From Roseivirga sp. BDSF3-8 (GTDB taxonomy: Bacteria; Bacteroidota; Bacteroidia; Cytophagales; Cyclobacteriaceae): a stretch of 64,000 bases of DNA. Positions 24,596 to 32,173 of the stretch are shown here, in pieces. The stretch covers positions 124,001 to 188,000 of the forward strand of contig NZ_JBGNFV010000001.1 in assembly GCF_041449215.1 (NCBI RefSeq). The letters run 5' to 3'. The notes under the pieces are model-generated. The model ran no database searches, had not been told where the DNA came from, and was given only the letters and a program-made list of their open reading frames with translations. Every line of letters begins with the position of its first letter. Position 1 is the first letter of the stretch. The position numbers and the translations under genes are program-made.

Positions 24596-25276
24596 ATGGA
24601 AGCTAATACTGTCATAAACCAAACGGATGCCCTGGACTTTGCCATAGCGGTGGTGGTGATACTCTTTGTACTGAGTATCATGACGGAGAAGTTTACAGAG
24701 CTGGTGAGGAAGTACCCTAGAAGGATTGCCTTACTGGTAAGTGGGGTTGGCTTACTCGCTTTGTGCCGGTTCTATTATTTATTGTATCGGCATTATCACG
24801 ATACTAATATCTTTACATGTAAAACAATTGCAGGTGTACCAGGCCATAATGAAACTGGTTGGTTATTCCCCTCCTCACTGTTAATATTACTTCCAATAAT
24901 ATTATTAATCGGAAGATACTTTAAACCACAAAATAGAAGCTCACGGGCATTTTTTCATATTATAATATCTATCGCTATTTGGCTCTTGTCTATACTATTT
25001 GTTAATCAAGCCCTTTCTTATCCCTTTATCGGAGGAGCATTGATTGTTTTAGGCATTGTCAATACGCGGCGTGATAAACTCATTATTAAATTCAAGAATT
25101 TAAGCTTCTCCTTAAAGTTCTTTAAGAATATAGAAAAAGGCCTCCTAACACCAGAAAAAGACGAAAAGCGCAGAGAAATTACCTTTTTAAGCTTTTTACT
25201 GGGATTTATAATAGCTTACTTATTTCATGCCAGTTTCTTTAATATAATAGAAGCAGTAGGTGAAGGACCCGAATAA
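24596..25276 (+). CDS. Membrane half of a split membrane-protease gene (226 aa, several helices)
   Basis: 226 residues with about five hydrophobic helices, starting ALDFAIAVVVILFVLSIMTEKF. The TAA at 25274-25276 ends the frame, but the same frame continues without another stop through 21 codons (GTESPPPKLGWPEGEF...) into the protease gene at 25340. Larger bacterial membrane proteins are known that join an N-terminal helix of this kind to a later LLTAFFLSFGSRFFHDLL-like segment, which here lies beyond the stop. So this is best seen as the first half of one gene of about 646 codons interrupted by a nonsense codon, or one read through. The alternative is two separately translated proteins. Confidence 0.65.
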   Translation: MEANTVINQTDALDFAIAVVVILFVLSIMTEKFTELVRKYPRRIALLVSGVGLLALCRFYYLLYRHYHDTNIFTCKTIAGVPGHNETGWLFPSSLLILLPIILLIGRYFKPQNRSSRAFFHIIISIAIWLLSILFVNQALSYPFIGGALIVLGIVNTRRDKLIIKFKNLSFSLKFFKNIEKGLLTPEKDEKRREITFLSFLLGFIIAYLFHASFFNIIEAVGEGPE

Positions 25277-25339
25277 GGCACTGAAAGCCCACCTCCAAAG
25301 TTAGGCTGGCCGGAAGGTGAGTTTCCGTTTGAATTACAA

Positions 25340-26533
25340 ATGGATTCTACATCTTTAGCTGAACTAGACGTTTTATACAACGCGCTATATGAAGCTCTAC
25401 CTAATAAGCGAGATTCAATTCAGGCAAAAATTTCCCAAACCAAAATGACTGCTAAGGATGGAGAATTATTAAACTTTGAATCATACGATTTTGATCCAAC
25501 ATTCGGCTTTGGCTTACTGCTCACTGCCTTTTTCCTGTCTTTTGGCAGCCGGTTTTTTCATGATTTACTTGACAGGCTATACTATGCAAAAAAAGCTAAA
25601 CAGGCACTCACAGACCCGGAAATCTATAAACAGGGCAGTGCGGCTGAGGTGGCTAGATTTGTCCGAGACTATGAGATAGATGAGTTCTATGAAGACTATA
25701 GAGAAAAACTCCTTGAAGATCCAAATGTATATGGTTTTAGTATAGAAGAAGTACACCATAAAGGTGGAATGGAAAAAGGCGTCGTATTGTATACAAGCCT
25801 GGATAAGATCAATAGAGATATCTTTAATTACAAATTAAATAACAAAATATACAAGATTCCTCATGAGGTTAGATATCAGGACGGACCAATTGACACGACT
25901 AGCGTAAGCCTGTCTGATGAGATCAAAAATAAAAGCACTAAACTAACAGGTAGTATTGGCTTTGCAGTAGAAGATAATACAGACAAATACTTAATAACCT
26001 GCTATCATGTAGTAAAGCACCCTGAGCATAGATGGGAATTCTTCGGCACAGCTCTTCAAGAGGAAATAATGATTGATAAAAACACCATTGGAAAGCTTGT
26101 AGATGGAAAAAGAGATCATTTTGCCGAAGGTGCTCTAATCAGGGTAGATGCCAGTCAAAATATTGACCCATTATATCCTAATCCTAGTCACAAACAAGCT
26201 TTTAAAAGTATAAATACAGATACCTCAAGCCTAAAAGATCGCAGGGTTAAAATGTATAGCAGACAATTAGGGAAGGAATTAATAGGGACCATAAAAACAG
26301 ATCGATTTTCAGGGGCTGTAAAATATGGAAGAACGCCATTTAAAATGTATGAGCTTATTAAAATTGAGTTCGACGAGCAACCTCAAAGAAAAGGAGATTC
26401 AGGCAATGCTCTACTTGACGATCAAAATAACATATTAGGCTTAATTATAGGAAAGAAAGGCAAATACTCCTACGCGGTAAATATCAGATATGTAATGGAC
26501 TTGTTCCAAAACAAAAACTTAAAACTTATGTAA
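25340..26533 (+). CDS. Trypsin-like protease with N-terminal membrane helix (397 aa), second half of a split gene
   Basis: From ATG 25340. A helix at about 54-75 (FGFGLLLTAFFLSFGSRFF) is followed by a charged cytoplasmic-type linker and a chymotrypsin-fold domain from about 200. Visible active-site features: His223 in ITCYHVV and Ser354 in RKGDSGNALL. The Asp is less clear (candidates in KRDHFAEGALIRVD). The product may start here or, in an intact ancestor, at 24596. It stands 2 bases before the exported protein gene, so the three form one transcript. Base composition is visibly AT-rich compared with the 6-17 kb operon. The module resembles predicted conflict or stress systems with a trypsin-type component, but the target is unknown. 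Confidence 0.75.
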   Translation: MDSTSLAELDVLYNALYEALPNKRDSIQAKISQTKMTAKDGELLNFESYDFDPTFGFGLLLTAFFLSFGSRFFHDLLDRLYYAKKAKQALTDPEIYKQGSAAEVARFVRDYEIDEFYEDYREKLLEDPNVYGFSIEEVHHKGGMEKGVVLYTSLDKINRDIFNYKLNNKIYKIPHEVRYQDGPIDTTSVSLSDEIKNKSTKLTGSIGFAVEDNTDKYLITCYHVVKHPEHRWEFFGTALQEEIMIDKNTIGKLVDGKRDHFAEGALIRVDASQNIDPLYPNPSHKQAFKSINTDTSSLKDRRVKMYSRQLGKELIGTIKTDRFSGAVKYGRTPFKMYELIKIEFDEQPQRKGDSGNALLDDQNNILGLIIGKKGKYSYAVNIRYVMDLFQNKNLKLM

Positions 26534-26535
26534 TC

Positions 26536-28254
26536 ATGAAACATTTACTATTATCAATATTATTGTTTTTACCATTCATAGGGCATTCCCAGGATGGCAA
26601 TCAAGAGAATAAAAACTTATTGGTTATAACTGATAAAGGTGGAAGTTTGGCTGTAGACAACCTGTTTGTAAACCAAAAAGATTCAACAGCTAATTTAGAC
26701 CAAGAAAGCCCTATACTACTTAATTTAGATTCATTAGTCGTTGACTTTTCACAAACAAACGGGGTAGATCCAAAGAACTTACAGGTATTTAAAGGCGAAT
26801 CCTCAGAATCGTGTTTAAAAAATAATCAGCCACTTGATAGCACTTATTATTTTAAAGATTTAATAGACACTCAGGTAACTACCTATGATAATAATAAGAC
26901 ATATCGCATTACATTATTAGTAGAACCAGAAATTGAATTTAAAATTGGCAACATAGGTAATAACACAAATACTTCTGGATCTGAGGAAATAAAAATCTGC
27001 GACGACCCCTCATTTTACACTTCTCAACAAAGGCTAAGTACACCTATAAGCTTAACAGAAGATAAAAATTTCCATAACATATATCATGATTTAAACTCAG
27101 AAAACAGAGGGCCAGTAATTTATCACAAGGATTCTATAAAGAAAAGATTAAAGGTAAACACTACCGGCAACCTTACCTTCGTAAATTTCGCTCAAAACTT
27201 CGAGAAGATTGAACATACGCTCACTTTCAAAGACTACCATCTGGAAGATGGCGAGACATTTAAATCTCTGATCAACCTCGGAAAAAAAGAGGCAAAAGAA
27301 GCAGAGGATGATTCTGGTGATGACACTGAAGGTGAGGGGGATACCGTTAATCTAACCAGTAATGATGATATAAACCCAGCTCTTGATAAACTAATCAAAG
27401 ACCTTACCCAATTCCAGGATGATCTTAAAGCATACAATATTGGCTCAATAGAAAAGAAAAATATCGTAGCAGATATCAAGAGCAGTATCAAGTCCTGCTT
27501 TGACATGGATGGAGAATTTAGCTACAATAACTTTCTGAAGCATATAAAGACAAATGGAGGGGATGAGGAACTGGCAAATGAAGCACTGGCCATATTACAA
27601 TGGATAGAGAACTACTCTAACTTATTGATACCGGGATTCCAGGTAAAAAACGTAGATGAGCTTATTATAGAGCTTGACTACTACGAAAATGTAGATGACG
27701 AAAACCCGAAATATAAACGTACGTACGAAATACCTATTCTGGGCGGCATGAAACTGGACTTTAGTACAGGGGTTATCGGATCAGGCATGGTAGATGAAAA
27801 TTTCCTAATCGTCAATGCAGGCAGTAGAATGGACAGTGTGTTTGCAGACGATGGGAGCTTTACGGGAATGGAGGAAATAGAACAGAAAAAGGTGATTAAA
27901 GAAGAAGATGATGACTTTAAAATCGGGTTTGGTGTACTCAGTCATATATACCCCAGAATCAGCACATATGTAAATTTATCACTTACAGCCGGGTTTATGG
28001 TAGAAGAAGACCTGGCGGTACAGTTTCCGGTAGGCGGGAGTGTACTGCTTGGCCGAAAGTCCAGATTTATATTATCAGGAGGCTTTATATTTGGCAAAGC
28101 ACAACGGCTTAGTTCCAAATACCAACTCAATGAAGTAGTGGACGCTTCTGTATTTGAGGGGGTAGATGAGAGTCAGTTGACTAAAGAAAAAACGAACCGG
28201 GGGTATTTTATGTCTATCACCTACAACTTTGCTGGTGTTAATGTAGGAAACTAA
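26536..28254 (+). CDS. Exported protein of unknown function in the protease operon (572 aa)
   Basis: Signal peptide MKHLLLSILLFLPFIGHSQ, then a mostly beta domain. A very acidic low-complexity stretch (KEAEDDSGDDTEGEGD) lies near residues 253-268. The last 150 residues alternate hydrophobic and polar residues (IGFGVLSHIYPRISTYVNLSL, SRFILSGGFIFGKAQRL), as in an outer-membrane beta barrel, and end ITYNFAGVNVGN. So it may be an outer-membrane-linked partner of the membrane protease. No family recognised. A terminator follows at 28277. Confidence 0.65.
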   Translation: MKHLLLSILLFLPFIGHSQDGNQENKNLLVITDKGGSLAVDNLFVNQKDSTANLDQESPILLNLDSLVVDFSQTNGVDPKNLQVFKGESSESCLKNNQPLDSTYYFKDLIDTQVTTYDNNKTYRITLLVEPEIEFKIGNIGNNTNTSGSEEIKICDDPSFYTSQQRLSTPISLTEDKNFHNIYHDLNSENRGPVIYHKDSIKKRLKVNTTGNLTFVNFAQNFEKIEHTLTFKDYHLEDGETFKSLINLGKKEAKEAEDDSGDDTEGEGDTVNLTSNDDINPALDKLIKDLTQFQDDLKAYNIGSIEKKNIVADIKSSIKSCFDMDGEFSYNNFLKHIKTNGGDEELANEALAILQWIENYSNLLIPGFQVKNVDELIIELDYYENVDDENPKYKRTYEIPILGGMKLDFSTGVIGSGMVDENFLIVNAGSRMDSVFADDGSFTGMEEIEQKKVIKEEDDDFKIGFGVLSHIYPRISTYVNLSLTAGFMVEEDLAVQFPVGGSVLLGRKSRFILSGGFIFGKAQRLSSKYQLNEVVDASVFEGVDESQLTKEKTNRGYFMSITYNFAGVNVGN

Positions 28255-28276
28255 GAACATATACAGATACACCAAC

Positions 28277-28305
28277 AGGGACACACTCACCGTGCGTCCC
28301 TTTTT
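28277..28305 (+). terminator. Terminator after the membrane-protease operon
   Basis: AGGGAC...GTCCCTTTTT with extra pairing from CAC/GTG inside and CCAAC/GTTGG outside. Confidence 0.7.
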
Positions 28306-28328
28306 GGTTGGTGGGCATGCTGCTAACT

Positions 28329-28404
28329 GTCTAAACCTTGATTTTTTTGATTTCGTCTGCGGCGAGGATGGGATTGAATGGTGATGTAGAGACGCAATCA
28401 TCGC
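28329..28404. repeat. Decayed repeat pieces
   Basis: GTCTAAACCTTGATT at 28329-28343 matches the end of the inverted-repeat element at 30067, and TGTAGAGACGCAATCATCGC at 28385-28404 is a degraded half of the palindrome at 29929. Neither is complete. Confidence 0.4.
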
Positions 28405-28478
28405 ATCGTACTAGCGGCTTGGTAGACCCGGAAACATCATGATGAAGGCTTGAGATAGTACAGCAGGTGGATACATGC

Positions 28479-29735
28479 CTATAGTCTTTCGGGAATAGCT
28501 GATAGGTTCTGGGCCAGTTCTTTCATTTCCAGCCAGTCATCTTTAGTGAAGCTATTGCCGGAGGTCACTACTTGTATGCCGAACTCCCCCACTACTTCTT
28601 CATGTAATGCATACTGTTGCTTCTGATCATAAAGCTCTGTGCCTTTCAGGAGCATAAGCGGAAAGGCCTTGATGGTGGTACAGCCGTTATCCTGCAGAAA
28701 AGCAATGCTCCTCCTGAAAGTATCCGGTGTTTGGTTAGGCAGACCGTAAATCAGGCTTACTTCATAGCTTATGCTTCTGCGGTTTAGCTCAGCAAATACA
28801 CGGGTGATATGATCAGGCTTATTTGGCCTGCCCACTACCTTAAATTCCTCTTCTATGATCGTCTGAACGCCAAATTCAAGATGTGCCCTGATGTCTTCTG
28901 CCAAACCCAAAAAGCGGTCACCATTAATGCCATGAATAGATTCAAATCTGGCCTGAAAGGTAAAGGTAGTATCGGGCATACCCAGTCTTTTTACTTCCTC
29001 AAGGACTTCCAGGTATTCTGAGCCCATATTAAATACGGGATCCAAAACGTTTACTCTTTTTACCTTTCGCTCTTTAAACAGGGCCAGTTCTGCAAATACC
29101 TTATCCAGGTCGTTTTTATGCACCTGGTTGTCTTTCAGGTCACGGTGGGCGCAGAAGGTGCAACGGTAAGGGCAACCGCGCTTGGTCTCCATGCGTAGCA
29201 TTGGCTGCTCCATGGGGATATCCAGCTCACCGGTAAGGTACGGTGAAGGTAGTTTTGCGAAGTTAACAGGATCTGATAAGAACATCGGACTATCCGGCTT
29301 ATCGGCGAGAATGGCTTGCACCAGGGCTTTCTCAGCATAGCCGGATATAAAGATATCGCACTCCGGGTACTCTGTAGCTAGCTGTGCATCATTGCCATAA
29401 GTAACCTGGTAGCCACCTAACACAATCTTACCTCCAAAGCCTTGCTGCCTTAAGTAGGCACAGAGTGTGTGTACATGCTGCTCGCTCCATACATAAGCTG
29501 ATATAGCTATGGTGTCGGGATCGGTCAAATTCAAATGTCCCAGACATGTATGGAAATAAGAAGTACCGGCAAATAAAGGTACATCAAAGGCATTGATAGA
29601 AATATTCTGCAGGGTAAATACCTCTCCATACTCAGGCTGGCTTTTGGCGTATGCCAGCAAAGAACCTATTGCCAATGATGTTGTAAGCTCTCCCGGCCTG
29701 ATTAAGTCAAAGGAGATGATTATAGCTGATTTCAT
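28479..29735 (-). CDS. B12-binding-domain radical SAM enzyme
   Basis: 418 residues. The N-terminal Rossmann-like domain (about 1-145) is of the cobalamin-binding type seen in BchE-like enzymes, with LGGYQVTYGNDAQL. The radical SAM core follows from about 180, with the 4Fe-4S motif CPYRCTFC (Cys188, Cys192, Cys195) and a following C-terminal half. The His of the B12-binding DxHxxG motif is not obvious, so cobalamin binding is uncertain. Such enzymes methylate or rearrange unactivated carbons, sometimes in natural-product or RiPP pathways. It is a single gene, about 1 kb from the small P-loop gene. The substrate is unknown. Confidence 0.85.
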   Translation of the reverse strand: MKSAIIISFDLIRPGELTTSLAIGSLLAYAKSQPEYGEVFTLQNISINAFDVPLFAGTSYFHTCLGHLNLTDPDTIAISAYVWSEQHVHTLCAYLRQQGFGGKIVLGGYQVTYGNDAQLATEYPECDIFISGYAEKALVQAILADKPDSPMFLSDPVNFAKLPSPYLTGELDIPMEQPMLRMETKRGCPYRCTFCAHRDLKDNQVHKNDLDKVFAELALFKERKVKRVNVLDPVFNMGSEYLEVLEEVKRLGMPDTTFTFQARFESIHGINGDRFLGLAEDIRAHLEFGVQTIIEEEFKVVGRPNKPDHITRVFAELNRRSISYEVSLIYGLPNQTPDTFRRSIAFLQDNGCTTIKAFPLMLLKGTELYDQKQQYALHEEVVGEFGIQVVTSGNSFTKDDWLEMKELAQNLSAIPERL

Positions 29736-29928
29736 AAATACCCTCCGGCGAAGGGAGCTGTTTTATTTGTCCATTTCTATTGTAAGAACAAATTAGCAGA
29801 CAGGTTATTAAAAAAGAAATAAATTACTACACCTATAGTACAATCAAACGGAGGTATTGATCACCATGATATACACTATAAATGGATAAAACAGGAACGA
29901 TGAAGATAAATTTATCAAGAAGCACCCC

Positions 29929-29962
29929 CTGTAGAGACGCGATTAATCGCGTCTCTACAGGG
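29929..29962. repeat. REP-like palindrome
   Basis: CCTGTAGAGACGCG, then ATTAAT, then the exact complement back to CAGG: a perfect inverted repeat. Degraded copies occur at 28385-28404 and 32122-32150. It is probably a dispersed repeat of this genome. It has no T-run, so it is not a classical terminator. Confidence 0.75.
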
Positions 29963-30066
29963 CAGGCAGTTTCAACCCCAGCCGGTAAATGCGGTTTACG
30001 CCGGGGATATTTTCAGCCTTCAGTTCATCAAAGCCATCATCACAATCCGCGGGGTGGAGAAATAAT

Positions 30067-30200
30067 GTCTTAACCGTGATTTGGTGGATTGGCCTGTTGG
30101 CCTTGATTCCTTTTTACCTCCGGTAAAACGATGACTAATTTTACCCCTGGCAAAATGAAATCAGGGTAATCAAGTAAATCCAATACATCAAGGTCAAGAC
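30067..30200. repeat. Left copy of a 134-bp imperfect inverted-repeat element
   Basis: Begins GTCTTAACCGTGATT and ends AATACATCAAGGTCAAGAC, imperfect inverses of each other. A central hairpin TTTTACC TCC GGTAAAA (30112-30128) precedes GATGACTAATTTTACCCCTG, which recurs with one change in the copy at 30961. No coding capacity, so it is MITE- or REP-like. Confidence 0.65.
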
Positions 30201-30439
30201 AATAGAGTGATAAAGATGGAACACCAAGAGCTGATGAGTAAGATAATAGACCCTATGGGTGCGGGCATAGCCGCTTACCTACCATATGTCGGTGTTTTTT
30301 TTAGATTTTTTGATAAATTTTTATACTATAAATACTAATCTTATACCTATTTAAATGGAAATAGCACTTCCGAAGCACACTACAATATTAATTAAAATTA
30401 TTACATTAAGGATATATTTAATTTAAATAATCCAGCAAA

Positions 30440-30961
30440 ATGAATTTAAAAGAAAGGACAATTATCAATGTATGGGGAGCTTCTAATTCTGGTAAATCTT
30501 CCTCTATTCGTATGGCTCATCAGGAATTACTCAAGAAGTTAGACTCTAGCTATATATTCGATCCTGCTGATTTTCATTCGAAAGGGCCTGACTTTGAGGA
30601 AATAGAAAAATTTGCAAACCTAAAGATAGCCTTCTTTGGTTCAGGGGACGATCTGTGGGCTGCAAAAGGACATGCACACTATAGTATGAGATATCTGGTA
30701 GGTGATCTGAAAGAAGAAGAAATAGCACAAATAGAAAATGAAGAGGTGAGAAATGACTATAGCGCCTGCGACGTAATAGTTGTAGCGAGTCGTATTCGAA
30801 ATAACGTTGCGGATTTTATAGAAGAAATGGCTCAGACTCATGGCTATCGCGTATTGAGGTTTCATCCTATTCAAAGTAAGAAGCCCCGGGAACATGTTAA
30901 CCACTACAACGGTAAACAACTTGTACAGATGGTGGAGGATGTGGCACTAGGCAAATTATAG
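30440..30961 (+). CDS. Small P-loop NTPase of unknown function (173 aa)
   Basis: Walker A motif GASNSGKSS at residues 13-21 after a hydrophobic strand (IINVWGASNSGKS), with SCDVIVVASR (about 109-118) as a possible second strand. The rest is alpha/beta with a short kinase-like layout. Family not recognised; small nucleotide kinases and regulatory P-loop proteins are candidates. It is flanked on both sides by copies of one inverted-repeat element, the right copy starting at its stop codon, so gene and elements may have moved together. AT-rich. Confidence 0.7.
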   Translation: MNLKERTIINVWGASNSGKSSSIRMAHQELLKKLDSSYIFDPADFHSKGPDFEEIEKFANLKIAFFGSGDDLWAAKGHAHYSMRYLVGDLKEEEIAQIENEEVRNDYSACDVIVVASRIRNNVADFIEEMAQTHGYRVLRFHPIQSKKPREHVNHYNGKQLVQMVEDVALGKL

Positions 30962-31114
30962 TCTCAACCATGATTCGTAAGCGCCATGCCATGGGATTAC
31001 CCTAATGGCCTTGATTATTTTTAGATTTCACTTTCAGTGAAATGATGACTGATTTTACCCCTGCCAAAATTGAAATCATGCCAATCAAGAAAATCCTTTA
31101 ATCATGGTCAAGAC
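30961..31114. repeat. Right copy of the imperfect inverted-repeat element (154 bp)
   Basis: Begins GTCTCAACCATGATT and ends CATGGTCAAGAC, sharing GATGACTGATTTTACCCCTG and the internal TTGATT blocks with the copy at 30067. The central hairpin is different in sequence (ATTTCACTTTCAGTGAAAT, 31025-31043) but keeps its pairing, which suggests the structure is conserved. It overlaps the P-loop gene's last base. Confidence 0.65.
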
Positions 31115-31179
31115 AAAAGGAGCAGTGTCTTGAATCCAGTAAACCATTTGGAAGGAGACTTCGTAAGTGGTATCAGACA

Positions 31180-31479
31180 ATGAAGAATTTTATGACAAGA
31201 ACAGAGTTTCTTGATTTTATTAGAGGAAGGGAGTTCTATATTGAAACTGCTATAGGTAAAATAAAATACCTTTACACAGGCCCTATTGGTATTCAACTTA
31301 CTAAAAATGATAGAGTTTCTGAATCTTATTCATTTGATGTAAGAGAAGCAGATAATAAGATACAGGTGACGATTGCCGGACAGAAAAATTATTTTGTAGA
31401 AGGGTCTGCAAATAGTGATGGCTTCCAAATGAAAGAGCCAGGCGGACTAGTAGTTGATTACAAGTTCAGCAGAAAGTAG
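31180..31479 (+). CDS. Small protein of unknown function (99 aa)
   Basis: Met1, or Met5 as an alternative start. No signal peptide or membrane helix. The sequence is mixed alpha/beta: a helical opening (MTRTEFLDFIRGREFYIETA) is followed by strands (KIQVTIAGQKNYFVEG), giving a compact domain-like protein. It follows the right repeat element and is closed by a terminator at 31507. Family not recognised. A partner role with the P-loop gene is possible but unsupported. Confidence 0.55.
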   Translation: MKNFMTRTEFLDFIRGREFYIETAIGKIKYLYTGPIGIQLTKNDRVSESYSFDVREADNKIQVTIAGQKNYFVEGSANSDGFQMKEPGGLVVDYKFSRK

Positions 31480-31506
31480 TCGATACCCTGTGCTCGCCCT
31501 TACTAA

Positions 31507-31552
31507 AATGGCAGTCCGGGATACTACACTATCTCAGACTGTCATTTTTTTC
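31507..31552 (+). terminator. Terminator after the 99-aa protein gene
   Basis: AATGGCAGTC / GACTGTCATT, ten pairs including one G-T wobble, with seven or more Ts following. Confidence 0.65.
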
Positions 31553-31583
31553 TTTCTTTACTTCTTTCGCCTCTGCGCAAACT

Positions 31584-31835
31584 CTATTGATGCATCGTGC
31601 TAGTTGCTCGTAGAAGAGCTTCTATTTGATTTCTACGTAATTCCTGAATTTCCCTTTCTGTCACTACTGGTTCTTGCTGCATCCATTGCTGTATTGCTTC
31701 TGTATCTTCACTTTGTTTTACCTGATTGAAGCCATTGATAATTTCTTCTTGCATCTCTTCGGTAATAGGCTGCCCATTATTATTAAGCTTTATGGCCTTT
31801 ATTAACCTTATTCTCTTCTCTATTGTAATTTCCAT
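31584..31835 (-). CDS. Small helical protein of unknown function
   Basis: From Met at 31835 (MEITIEKRIRLI; ORF opens at 31859), 83 residues of charged, Gln/Glu-rich helical sequence such as EEMQEEIINGFNQVKQ. No motif recognised. The AT-rich 31836-31860 could hold its ribosome site. Low confidence because it is short and solitary. Confidence 0.45.
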   Translation of the reverse strand: MEITIEKRIRLIKAIKLNNNGQPITEEMQEEIINGFNQVKQSEDTEAIQQWMQQEPVVTEREIQELRRNQIEALLRATSTMHQ

Positions 31836-32173
31836 AATTATATATTTATTTAATTTCAAAACAATTTATTCATCTCATTACCTAGGTTCACTTCATTGGG
31901 TGTCGTACCTCAGCACATGTTCCCTTTAGTAATGCCTCCGTTACTTATAACTACTCTCGAAATCTCAAAACAACCTATCTATTTGTGAAAAAACCTTATT
32001 TAATTTTTAAAAACACCTCTTATGACCCCTATACCTACAAATCTCACTAAAATTTCCTAAGCCATAATTATCATGGCTGCACCACGCATATCAATCAAAA
32101 CCCTTTCTCGTTACATCCAACGTGGAGACGCGATAAATCGTCGTCTCTACAATTTTTAATTATCAATTATCAA
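31836..32173. other. Intergenic region between the small helical gene and hsdS
   Basis: AT-rich. It contains a degraded copy of the REP-like palindrome and a short tandem AATTATC array at 32159-32175, directly beside the hsdS stop. No gene seen. Confidence 0.45.
32122..32150. repeat. Degraded REP-like palindrome
   Basis: GTGGAGACGCGATAAATCGTCGTCTCTAC, matching 29929-29962 apart from a few changes and a small insertion in the right arm. Confidence 0.55.

Larger units (their letters stand above)
29736..30439. other. Intergenic region with repeats, 704 bp
   Basis: It holds the palindrome at 29929-29962 and the element at 30067-30200. CACCATGATA occurs at 29862-29871. On the minus strand, about 29960-30060, a stretch reads as DCDDGFDELKAENIPGVNR without a start, possibly a scrap of a lost gene. 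The AT-rich part 30300-30439 should contain the promoter of the P-loop gene. Confidence 0.45.

Noticed and set aside
29882-30073. Short frame across the REP-like palindrome
   Set aside because: It is translated from repeat sequence and has no homology.
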